Shown here: in pieces, positions 7,455 to 14,658 of the stretch
Numbering within the stretch: the first letter of the stretch is position 1
How the letters are laid out: each line of letters begins with the position of its first letter
NCBI GenBank assembly: GCA_965363355.1
Contig: CBDTTM010000033.1
Span: 1 to 17,724 of the forward strand
Length of the DNA: 17,724 nt
Direction of reading: 5' to 3'
DNA from: CBDTTM01 sp965363355
Lineage (GTDB): Bacteria; Bacillota; Negativicutes; Selenomonadales; Selenomonadaceae
Notes under the pieces: model-generated
Databases searched by the model: none
What the model saw: only the letters and a program-made list of their open reading frames with translations
What the model was told of the DNA's origin: nothing
Program-made: the position numbers and the translations under genes

Positions 7455-8318
7455 ATGCTGAAAATCGGTGTTTTTCCTAATATAGATAAAGAAAATGCGG
7501 CAAATGTTTTACGCCGTGTTGTCAATTTTTATCGTGGTAAGGATGTAAAAATCATGTTGCCGCAAGATGCCGCAGTATTTTTCAATTATGAAGAACTTGG
7601 CACGAAAGATATTGAAAATGAAAATTTGGATTTGGCCATCAGTATCGGTGGGGATGGAACTCTTTTGGGTGTCTGTCGTCGACTTACGGTCAAAAGTGTG
7701 CCGGTATGTGGTATCAATATTGGACATTTTGGTTTTTTGGCTGATATTGAACTGGCGGAAATCGAAAGCCGTTTAGCGAAGATCTTGCTTGGCGATTATC
7801 GAATAGAGGAACGGCTCATGCTGACCGGGCTTATTAAACGTGGTGATGATATCCGTTTTGTTGGCAATGCAATCAATGATGTCGTTCTTGCCAAAGGCGG
7901 TGTTGCCCGTATGCTGCATCTAGGCCTTAGTATAGATGATTACAGAATCGCGGATTATAAGGCCGATGGACTTATTGTATCGACGGCAACAGGTTCGACG
8001 GCGTATTCATTATCCGCAGGTGGTCCTATCATAAACCCGAAACTCAAGGTATTGTTGGTAACCCCTATTTGCCCGCATACATTCAATGTAAGGCCGATGA
8101 TCATCGATGAAAATGAAGAAGTTCGAGTACATATCGCAGCGGTTCATCAGGATATTTTATTGACGTTTGACGGACAGGAGAGCTTTCGTTTATTGCCGGG
8201 GGATGAAGTGATTGTAAGAAAATCGACATCAAAGGCGAAGATTGTAAAGTTTGAAGATAAAAATTATTATCATACGGTTCGTACGAAGTTATGGCGGGGT
8301 GATGACTCTTGCAGCTGA
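7455..8318 (+). CDS. nadK: NAD kinase
   Basis: NAD kinase phosphorylates NAD to NADP and so controls the reducing cofactor pool. The 287-residue protein holds the three family motifs: GGDG at 65-68 in SIGGDGTLLG, the NE/D short motif as ND at 141-142 (GNAINDVVLAKGG), and TATGSTAYSLSAGGPI (177-192), a form of the usual TPTGSTAY with alanine for proline. All catalytic features are present. Translation starts at an ATG with a GGTGAT site 5 nt before. Its end overlaps the next gene by 10 nt. The tail (LWRGDDSCS) is not family-conserved and seems shaped by the overlapping Shine-Dalgarno of mnmM. Confidence 0.96.
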   Translation: MLKIGVFPNIDKENAANVLRRVVNFYRGKDVKIMLPQDAAVFFNYEELGTKDIENENLDLAISIGGDGTLLGVCRRLTVKSVPVCGINIGHFGFLADIELAEIESRLAKILLGDYRIEERLMLTGLIKRGDDIRFVGNAINDVVLAKGGVARMLHLGLSIDDYRIADYKADGLIVSTATGSTAYSLSAGGPIINPKLKVLLVTPICPHTFNVRPMIIDENEEVRVHIAAVHQDILLTFDGQESFRLLPGDEVIVRKSTSKAKIVKFEDKNYYHTVRTKLWRGDDSCS

Positions 8319-8872
8319 GCAGCAGTGCGATAGAAGTTGTGCATCGTTTGCTTTTGGATAGGCTCAAAACAGCTGAGACCATAGTGGATGCGACAGCTGG
8401 AAATGGCGGCGATACTCTGTTTTTAGCAGAAAATTCAAAGCTTGAAGCTAGGATTTATGCGTTCGATATCCAAAAAGAGGCTTTGGATACAGCTAAGGTC
8501 CAGACAAAGCAGTATGAAGCTAAGATCCAGTTTATTTTAGCCGATCATGCAAAAATAAACGAACATGTTGCTGGGCAGATCGATGTGGGAATCTTCAACC
8601 TTGGCTATTTGCCAGGAGGAAGCCATGGTGTGACGACGCAAGAACAATCGACGCTGCTCGCAGTCCAAGATGTACTGGAGAAACTTAGCCTCAATGGCTT
8701 GCTGGCGATTGTGGCATATCCTGGGCATGAGGAAGGCTGCAAGGAACAAGCCGCTTTAGAAGGGGCACTGCGCAAGCTCCCTTGCCGTGATTTTACAGTG
8801 GGCTGTTATAAAATGATCAATCACAAAGCGGCGGCCCCGCTTTTATATTTAATAGAAAAAGTCAGGAGATGA
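8309..8872 (+). CDS. mnmM: MnmM/YtqB-like class I SAM-dependent methyltransferase (tRNA wobble uridine)
   Basis: The 187-residue protein has a SAM-binding motif VDATAGNGGDTLFLAE (residues 26-41), YAFDIQKEAL (50-59) and the distinctive FNLGYLPGGSH (96-106) of the YtqB family. In Bacillus this family was recently assigned as MnmM, which methylates 5-aminomethyl-2-thiouridine at tRNA wobble positions. The start is a TTG at 8309 with GGGGTGA (8296-8302) 6 nt upstream, so it overlaps the end of nadK by 10 nt. No membrane segments are seen. Substrate is inferred from the family only; older databases call such proteins putative rRNA methylase. Confidence 0.85.
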   Translation: MQLSSSAIEVVHRLLLDRLKTAETIVDATAGNGGDTLFLAENSKLEARIYAFDIQKEALDTAKVQTKQYEAKIQFILADHAKINEHVAGQIDVGIFNLGYLPGGSHGVTTQEQSTLLAVQDVLEKLSLNGLLAIVAYPGHEEGCKEQAALEGALRKLPCRDFTVGCYKMINHKAAAPLLYLIEKVRR

Positions 8873-8876
8873 GACG

Positions 8877-9329
8877 ATGAAGGCTATACGTCATGCTAAA
8901 ATTAAGGACATCATTGAAAATGCAGTCGTGGAAACACAGGAGGACTTGGCAGAAGCTTTGCGTAAACAGCACATAGAGGTCACGCAGGCAACTGTATCTA
9001 GAGATATTAAGGAATTGATGCTCATAAAAATACCTACAGGTGATGGTCGGTATCGCTATGCTTATCCTTTAGAGAAAAATATGGTGTTTTCAAAAAACCG
9101 CATGGCGCGGATGTTTCAAGATTCGGTAACCGGCTTAAACTATAGTGAAAATATTGTCGTGATAAAGACGTTGCCGGGAGCTGCAAATGCTGTAGCATCG
9201 ACGCTTGATTATGCTAAATGGCCGGAAATCATCGGCACGGTAGCCGGAGATGACAATATCCTCGTTGTCATCAAACCAATCGAGGCTGTGCCTGAAATCT
9301 TAAAGAAATTGGAAACACTTTTAGGCTGA
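8877..9329 (+). CDS. argR: Arginine repressor ArgR/AhrC
   Basis: ArgR is a hexameric, arginine-responsive regulator of arginine biosynthesis and catabolism. The 150 residues include a winged helix-turn-helix (about 5-60, with recognition segment VTQATVSRDIKEL at 35-47) and a C-terminal arginine-binding/oligomerisation domain with GAANAVASTLD (101-111) and GTVAGDDNILV (120-130). The variant asparagine in GDDN replaces the common threonine (GDDT). A good AGGAG (8864-8868) is 8 nt before the ATG, and the gap to mnmM is 4 nt. No arginine genes are nearby; an ArgR gene between nadK and recN is a common Firmicutes arrangement, so it likely acts on distant operons. Confidence 0.95.
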   Translation: MKAIRHAKIKDIIENAVVETQEDLAEALRKQHIEVTQATVSRDIKELMLIKIPTGDGRYRYAYPLEKNMVFSKNRMARMFQDSVTGLNYSENIVVIKTLPGAANAVASTLDYAKWPEIIGTVAGDDNILVVIKPIEAVPEILKKLETLLG

Positions 9330-9348
9330 TTTATTTTCATGAGGAGAG

Positions 9349-11076
9349 ATGGTGCTTTGTATGCTGAAAACGTTAACGGTATGGAATTTTGCGTTGTTAG
9401 AGCATGTACAAATAGATTTTAATAGCGGACTTAATATCTTGACGGGCGAAACTGGCGCAGGAAAATCAATTTTAATTGACTCTCTGGGTGTCATTCTTGG
9501 CAGGCGGATGTCGGCAGATAACATACGAACGGGCTGTGAATGGCTCCGAGTAGAAGCTGTATTTGATATTTCAAAACAAAGAGAGATCCATGACTTTATG
9601 GTTGAAGCTAATATCATTGACGAAAACGACGAATTGATTTTGGTACGGCAAATCACGCGCACAGGTAAGAATACAATCCAGGCAAATGGCTGCCATATTA
9701 CTTTGCAGTCATTAAAACAGCTTGGAATGCTTTTGATTGATATCCATGGCCAAAATGAGAATCAGGCCTTGTTGACAAATGAAAATCAATTTGCCTTGCT
9801 CGAAAATTATTGGCCCGCGATTATTCCGCAACTAAAAGAGTATCGACAAGCGTATCGTGCATGGCAAAGCCTCAATGATTTGATGGTTCAGAAAAAAACA
9901 GCATCGCGTGAATATGCGCAGAGGCTCGATATGCTGCGGTGGCAAACCAATGAGATCGCAGCAGCAAAGCTTGAGATTGGCGAAGATGAAAAACTTGAAG
10001 CAGAAATCAAGGTTTTGTCCAATGCCGAAAAGATTACCGAGTATGTAAAATCGTCGCATCGTTTGCTTGAGTCGGGAGATAAGAACCATGCAGGCGTTAT
10101 TGGTGGGTTAGCACAGATCAAAAATAATCTGGAAGCCTTGGCACGTTATGATGACAAGCTAAACAATGCACTTCAATTGGTAAGCGAGGCGGCTTGTCAG
10201 TTGCAAGAATGCTCTTATGAAATCCGCGATTATGGCGAAAATATAGATTATAGTCCAGAACGGCTTGATAAATTGCAGCTTAGAATGGATGAAATCTATA
10301 AACTCAGAAAAAAATACGGAGCAACGATCGAGCAAGTTTTGGCGCATTACGAAGAGGCACAAAAAGAATTGTCTGAGATTGAAAACTACGACGATATTTT
10401 GCTGCAATTGCAAAAAGACATCGAAGCAGCCGAAAAAGAGATGGAAGTGAAAGCTAAGGCATTGACGGGACTTCGTCAAACGGCAGCTAGCCAGCTTTCG
10501 GGTGAAGTCGAAAAGCATCTGTTGTCGTTAGGTATGCCAAAAGCGCATTTTACGATTGAAATTTTGCCTGCAAATAAATATACAGCCAATGGGTTTGATG
10601 CCATTGATATGCTCTTTTCAGCGAATTTGGGCGAAGAGGCAAAGCCTATTCGAAAAGTTGCTTCTGGCGGGGAACTATCACGTATCGCACTGGCGGTAAA
10701 AGCAGTCACCGCAGCCAGAGATTCTGTTGATGTCATGGTCTTTGATGAAATCGATACGGGTATCGGCGGCAAGACTGCGCAAATGGTTGCCGAACGCATC
10801 GCTCTTGTTGCAGCTTATAAGCAGGTCCTCTGCATCACCCATTTGCCACAGATTGCCTGTATGGCAGATGTCCATCTTTATATTGATAAACAAGTCAGAA
10901 ACGACAAGACGGTAACTGAAGTCAAACGCTTATCAACAAGCGAACAGCTAAATGAAATCGCCAGAATGGCTTCGGGGATCGATATAACAGCGGCATCGCT
11001 TGACAATGCTTTAGAAATGCTGGATAATGCAAAAATGAAGAAGGATAGACAGCGGGCCGATATCGGAAAAAAATAA
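9349..11076 (+). CDS. recN: DNA repair protein RecN
   Basis: RecN is an SMC-like ATPase that gathers at double-strand breaks and helps recombinational repair. The 575 residues have an ABC-type N-terminal half with Walker A GETGAGKS (33-40), DIHGQNENQALL (131-142), a long coiled-coil middle (about 160-400), then the signature ASGGELSR (438-445) and Walker B VMVFDEIDTGIGGK (462-475). The start is uncertain: GAGGAG (9341-9346) is 2 nt before the ATG at 9349, 5 nt before a GTG at 9352 and 14 nt before the ATG at 9361, which best matches the family N-terminus (MLKTLTVWNFALLEHV). The choice changes at most four residues. Confidence 0.95.
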   Translation: MVLCMLKTLTVWNFALLEHVQIDFNSGLNILTGETGAGKSILIDSLGVILGRRMSADNIRTGCEWLRVEAVFDISKQREIHDFMVEANIIDENDELILVRQITRTGKNTIQANGCHITLQSLKQLGMLLIDIHGQNENQALLTNENQFALLENYWPAIIPQLKEYRQAYRAWQSLNDLMVQKKTASREYAQRLDMLRWQTNEIAAAKLEIGEDEKLEAEIKVLSNAEKITEYVKSSHRLLESGDKNHAGVIGGLAQIKNNLEALARYDDKLNNALQLVSEAACQLQECSYEIRDYGENIDYSPERLDKLQLRMDEIYKLRKKYGATIEQVLAHYEEAQKELSEIENYDDILLQLQKDIEAAEKEMEVKAKALTGLRQTAASQLSGEVEKHLLSLGMPKAHFTIEILPANKYTANGFDAIDMLFSANLGEEAKPIRKVASGGELSRIALAVKAVTAARDSVDVMVFDEIDTGIGGKTAQMVAERIALVAAYKQVLCITHLPQIACMADVHLYIDKQVRNDKTVTEVKRLSTSEQLNEIARMASGIDITAASLDNALEMLDNAKMKKDRQRADIGKK

Positions 11077-11106
11077 TCGTTCCGAAAAGATAGCGAGGGA
11101 AACAAG

Positions 11107-11658
11107 ATGGATGAAGAATTACTGGAAACAAAACTTAGTTCTGAAGATATATTTGATGGAACTTTATTGCATGTAAAAAGAGATATTGTAAAGCTTCCTA
11201 ACGGAAAGGAAGCCACCAGAGAATGGATCAAACATCCAGGAGCATCTGCTGTGATTCCGGTATTGCCAAATGGAGACATCATCATGGTAAGGCAGTATCG
11301 TCATCCAATTGGGCAGATTACATTGGAAATTCCGGCAGGAAAACTCGATTCACCAGAGGAAGATCCACTTAGCTGCGCTAAGCGTGAGCTCAAAGAAGAA
11401 ACGGGCTACGAAGCTGATATTTTTACAAAACTGTCGACGATTGCTACTACGGTAGGTTTTTCCAATGAAAAAATACACATTTACGCAGCTATGGGCCTTA
11501 CGGCAGGCAAGCAATGTCCGGATGAAGATGAATTCATCAATATTGAAAAAGTTTCATTAAAAACGGCATTAGCTCAAATCGCAGACGGAACGATTTATGA
11601 TGCAAAATCAGTGACAGCAATTTTGCTGCTCAATAATATGCTGGCAGAAAAAGCGTAA
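11107..11658 (+). CDS. nudF: Nudix hydrolase, ADP-ribose pyrophosphatase type
   Basis: Enzymes of this type hydrolyse ADP-ribose to AMP and ribose 5-phosphate, clearing a reactive product of NAD turnover. In the 183 residues the Nudix metal-binding helix reads REL.EE.GY at 93-101, preceded by the ADP-ribose-type IPAGKLD (75-81). The classical spacing Gx5Ex7RE is altered to Gx6E (G78, E85), one residue longer. VGFSNEKIHIY is also typical of the family. AlphaFold-type distinction from other Nudix subfamilies cannot be made here, so substrate is inferred. It lies 30 nt after recN with a GAGGGA site (11095-11100) upstream. Confidence 0.88.
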   Translation: MDEELLETKLSSEDIFDGTLLHVKRDIVKLPNGKEATREWIKHPGASAVIPVLPNGDIIMVRQYRHPIGQITLEIPAGKLDSPEEDPLSCAKRELKEETGYEADIFTKLSTIATTVGFSNEKIHIYAAMGLTAGKQCPDEDEFINIEKVSLKTALAQIADGTIYDAKSVTAILLLNNMLAEKA

Positions 11659-11676
11659 GCAAGAAGGAGGTCTTTT

Positions 11677-12291
11677 ATGTTTGGTCCTGATATGATTTTT
11701 GGAATTCCTGGTTTACTGATCGCTATGACGATTCATGAATATGCACATGCTCGCGTCGCTGTCGCAATGGGGGATTTTACGCCAAGGCTCGCTGGACGCT
11801 TGACTCTTAATCCTGTGGCACATATAGATCCTATTGGTCTTTTGATGCTCTTTGTTGCACAATTTGGCTGGGCGAAACCAGTGATGATCAATCCGCGCAA
11901 TTTCAATGATTGGCGAAAAGGGGAACTGTATGTTTCTTTGGCAGGTCCGGCAGCTAATTTGTTGGTGGCAATCAGTGCTGCGATTTTGATTGGTGTTTCG
12001 TTGAAGCTTCATCTCGGGCAATCATGGTTTTACCATGTATTGCAGCTCATTGTTATTTACAATATCAATTTTGCTGTATTCAATATGATTCCTTTGCCGC
12101 CGCTTGATGGCTCCAAAGTCTTGATGACCTTTTTGCCAGGAGAATGGGCGTACAAACTCGCAGGCCTTGAACGGTATAGCTTTTTGATTTTGATTGCCTT
12201 GGTTTTTACAAATGTATTGGGCGTGATTATGCATCCAGTACAAAGACTGCTGATGGAAGTAATGTCTACGATTGTGTCATTTATATTATAG
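11677..12291 (+). CDS. Site-2 protease (M50 family) small integral membrane metalloprotease
   Basis: Members cleave substrates within the membrane using zinc. The 204-residue protein has the zinc motif HEYAH (residues 20-24, HExxH) in its first hydrophobic segment and the second zinc ligand region NMIPLPPLDG (136-145, with aspartate in LDG), plus several other membrane segments (about 53-65, 92-109, 121-135, 168-187). There is no PDZ domain, so it belongs to the minimal, short M50 group common in Firmicutes. Its substrate is unknown and the context gives no strong clue. The Shine-Dalgarno AAGGAGG (11664-11670), 6 nt before the ATG, is the strongest in the window. Confidence 0.9.
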   Translation: MFGPDMIFGIPGLLIAMTIHEYAHARVAVAMGDFTPRLAGRLTLNPVAHIDPIGLLMLFVAQFGWAKPVMINPRNFNDWRKGELYVSLAGPAANLLVAISAAILIGVSLKLHLGQSWFYHVLQLIVIYNINFAVFNMIPLPPLDGSKVLMTFLPGEWAYKLAGLERYSFLILIALVFTNVLGVIMHPVQRLLMEVMSTIVSFIL

Positions 12292-12303
12292 GGGGAGATT
12301 TTT

Positions 12304-13290
12304 TTGAGTAAGGGTCGTATTTTTAGTGCTATGCAGCCTTCGGGTAAGTTTCATTTAGGAAATTATATGGGAGCATTGGAAAATTGGGTAAAACTGCAAA
12401 ATGATTATGAATGTATTTTTTCGATTGCAGATTTACATGCATTGACGAGTGCGTATAATGATACAAGCAAAATCCCGGAAAATATTCAAGATATGATATT
12501 GGATTGGCTCGGAGCAGGGCTTGATCCAGAAAAAAATACAATCTTTGTGCAGTCACAGGTAAAAGAACATGCAGAGCTCCATTTGCTGCTTTCCATGATG
12601 ACGCCGTTGTCTTGGCTAGAACGAGTGCCGACTTATAAAGATAAGCTCCAGCAGCTTGGCGATCAAGGCAAAGATATCAATACGTATGGATTTTTGGGAT
12701 ATCCGGTTTTAATGACCGCGGATATTCTTTTATATAAAGCTGGTTTTGTACCAGTTAGTGAAGATCAAAACCCACATTTGGAACTAGCTAGAGAAATTGC
12801 TCGTCGTTTCAACAATATGTATGAACCAATCTTTGTCGAACCACAGGGACTTATGAGCCGTGCAGCTGTGTTGCCAGGCTTGGATGGCCGTAAAATGAGC
12901 AAATCCTATGGGAATACGATTCCGTTTGCATCAAGTCCTGATGAAATCCGCGAAAAGGCACGTATGATCATTACGGATCCACAGCGTATCAAGAAGACGG
13001 ATAAGGGCAATCCGGATGTTTGCGTGGCATTCAAATTCCATAAATTATTTAATAAAGAAGAGGTCGCTGAAATCGAAGCTTCTTGCCGTCAAGGCGAAAT
13101 TGGCTGTGTTGCCTGTAAAAAACGATTGGCCGAAAAAATGGTAAATCTTTTGGCTGATATGCACGTGCGTAGAGCAGAATACGCAAAAAATCCACAGCGC
13201 ATCAAAGAGATTCTCGATGAAGGGGCTAAAAAAGCAAGAGTCTATGCGGCAGCGACAATGGAAGAGGTTCGCACAGCGATGCATTTGTAA
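12304..13290 (+). CDS. trpS: Tryptophanyl-tRNA synthetase
   Basis: This class I synthetase charges tRNA-Trp. The 328 residues have the HIGH-type motif HLGN (17-20, in PSGKFHLGNYMGA) and KMSKS (197-201), both intact, with the usual tryptophan- and ATP-binding fold between. The start is a TTG at 12304 with GGGGGAGA (12291-12298) 5 nt before it; family N-termini (SKGRIFSAMQPSG) agree. Only 12 nt separate it from the protease gene upstream, so there is no room for a T-box leader directly before it and it must be expressed from an upstream promoter. Confidence 0.97.
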   Translation: MSKGRIFSAMQPSGKFHLGNYMGALENWVKLQNDYECIFSIADLHALTSAYNDTSKIPENIQDMILDWLGAGLDPEKNTIFVQSQVKEHAELHLLLSMMTPLSWLERVPTYKDKLQQLGDQGKDINTYGFLGYPVLMTADILLYKAGFVPVSEDQNPHLELAREIARRFNNMYEPIFVEPQGLMSRAAVLPGLDGRKMSKSYGNTIPFASSPDEIREKARMIITDPQRIKKTDKGNPDVCVAFKFHKLFNKEEVAEIEASCRQGEIGCVACKKRLAEKMVNLLADMHVRRAEYAKNPQRIKEILDEGAKKARVYAAATMEEVRTAMHL

Positions 13291-13295
13291 TTGCT

Positions 13296-14021
13296 ATGCA
13301 GGAATATACAATAAAGTTGGAGGCATTTGAAGGTCCGATGGACTTATTGATGCATCTGATTGAAAAAAATAAGATCGATATATATGATATCCCAATTGCT
13401 GATCTTACCGAACAGTATATGGAATATCTAGCAAAATTCAAAGAATTCAATATTGAAATCGCCAGTGAATTTCTTGTTATGGCAGCGACTTTGTTGCAAA
13501 TCAAATCGAGAATTTTACTGCCTAAAGTAAAGAAGGAAACAGCCGCGGAAGAAGACGACGATCCAAGACAGGAATTAGTGGACCGTTTGCTTGAATATCG
13601 GAAATTCAAAGAGGTTAGTGCAGTTCTTGATCAGTTGGCAAAAGAGCAAGAGAAATTCTTTTTCCGTGCCCCGACGGATTTGCCTATAGCGCACCTACCA
13701 CCTGAAAATATGGAGATTGATTTATTGTGGCAGGCGTTTCAAACCGTTTTGGAAGCGCAGCTTCCGCCATCGGTCAGTCTAGTGAAGCGAGAACAATTCA
13801 GTGTACAAGACAAAATGGCAGACATCTTATTATTGCTCACGCAAAAACGTTCGGACGAGGGAATCCGTTTTGCCGATGCTTTTATCCGAGCCGGAACGAA
13901 AAGTGAGGCAATCGTGACTTTTTTGGCTCTTTTAGAGTTGATTAAGTTAAAGAGAATATGCATTAAGCAAGCACAGACGTTTTCCGATATTTATATTAAG
14001 TCAAGGAATGGTGAACTATAA
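13296..14021 (+). CDS. scpA: Segregation and condensation protein A
   Basis: ScpA is the kleisin that joins the SMC heads and binds ScpB, forming the bacterial condensin for chromosome segregation. The 241-residue protein carries the N-terminal family motif FEGPMDLLMHLIEKNKIDIYD (residues 11-31), ASEFLVMAATLLQIKSRILLP (56-76), an acidic linker (EEDDDP) and a C-terminal winged-helix region (about 170-241). The ATG at 13296 lies 5 nt after the trpS stop and has no visible Shine-Dalgarno, so translation probably depends on coupling to trpS. Its stop overlaps the start of scpB by 1 nt. Confidence 0.95.
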   Translation: MQEYTIKLEAFEGPMDLLMHLIEKNKIDIYDIPIADLTEQYMEYLAKFKEFNIEIASEFLVMAATLLQIKSRILLPKVKKETAAEEDDDPRQELVDRLLEYRKFKEVSAVLDQLAKEQEKFFFRAPTDLPIAHLPPENMEIDLLWQAFQTVLEAQLPPSVSLVKREQFSVQDKMADILLLLTQKRSDEGIRFADAFIRAGTKSEAIVTFLALLELIKLKRICIKQAQTFSDIYIKSRNGEL

Positions 14022-14542
14022 TGTTTTATACAGAATTGAAGGCACCTTTGGAGGCACTGTTATTTGTCAGTGGTGATCCTGTGCCCGTTGGGCATTTGGC
14101 AGATATACTGCAAATCGATCGAGCAAATGTTGAAGAATTGCTCGCACAGCTGCAGGCGGATATGGAAGCTAAAGACCGGGGGCTTACCATCATTAAAGTG
14201 GCCGGAGGGTATCAGATTTGTACGAAACCAGAGTTTTCACCACATTTAGAAAAACTGACGCAAGTCATGGATAAAAAATTGTCCGCACCTGCGTTGGAAA
14301 CGTTGTCGATCATCGCGTTTAAGCAGCCAATCACAAAACAGGAAATCGAAGATATCCGTGGTGTCAGAGTAGACCGTGTGCTTGGAAAACTTGTAGACCG
14401 AAGCCTTATCAAAGAAGCTGGTCGAAAAAAAGTCATAGGAAGACCAATTTTATATGAAACTACAGAAGAGTTTCTCAAGTGCTTTGGTTTGGCGGATCTT
14501 AAAGATTTACCGGCCTTACCGGATGAAGTGTATACGGATTAG
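14021..14542 (+). CDS. scpB: Segregation and condensation protein B
   Basis: ScpB dimerises and binds ScpA in the SMC condensin complex. The 173-residue protein has two winged-helix domains: LEALLFVSGDPVPVGHLADIL near the start and the hallmark ALETLSIIAFKQPITKQEIE (92-111), then EDIRGVRVDRVLGKLVDRSLI and GRPILYETTEEFL (141-153). The TAATG junction overlaps the scpA stop by one base, and GGTGA (14010-14014) is 6 nt before the start. A terminator follows within a few bases, so this closes the long xseA-scpB gene block. Confidence 0.96.
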   Translation: MFYTELKAPLEALLFVSGDPVPVGHLADILQIDRANVEELLAQLQADMEAKDRGLTIIKVAGGYQICTKPEFSPHLEKLTQVMDKKLSAPALETLSIIAFKQPITKQEIEDIRGVRVDRVLGKLVDRSLIKEAGRKKVIGRPILYETTEEFLKCFGLADLKDLPALPDEVYTD

Positions 14543-14545
14543 GGT

Positions 14546-14580
14546 AAAGAGCATTGCATTTGTTGTGATGCTCTTTGTTT
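14546..14580 (+). terminator. Intrinsic terminator after scpB
   Basis: A 9-bp stem (AAAGAGCAT at 14546-14554, ATGCTCTTT at 14568-14576) with a 13-nt loop is followed by GTTTTTATTT, an interrupted T tract. It begins 4 nt after the scpB stop and sits just before the dacF promoter, marking the boundary between two transcription units. Confidence 0.8.
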
Positions 14581-14595
14581 TTATTTAAAAAATCC

Positions 14596-14625
14596 TTGAC
14601 GGAAATTGGCTGGAATAGCTATAAT
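14596..14625 (+). promoter_or_regulatory. Near-consensus sigma-A promoter of dacF
   Basis: The -35 TTGACG (14596-14601, 5 of 6 consensus) and the -10 TATAAT (14620-14625, perfect) are 18 bp apart, with an A/T-rich stretch upstream. Transcription should start near 14632, about 27 nt before the proposed TTG start of dacF. This is the best promoter in the window. Confidence 0.85.
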
Positions 14626-14658
14626 ATTAAAGGTGCAAGCGCGAAAGGATGGAATGAT

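Noticed and set aside
8820..8876. ARG-box operator for autoregulation before argR
   Set aside because: No palindrome resembling the ARG box is visible in the short intergenic and upstream sequence.
10159..10518. Minus-strand open frame inside recN that looks hydrophobic
   Set aside because: The hydrophobic look (Phe/Leu-rich) comes from reading the antisense of Lys/Glu-rich coiled-coil codons, a common artefact.
12292..12303. T-box riboswitch expected before trpS
   Set aside because: Only 12 nt separate the preceding stop from the trpS start, so no T-box leader fits.
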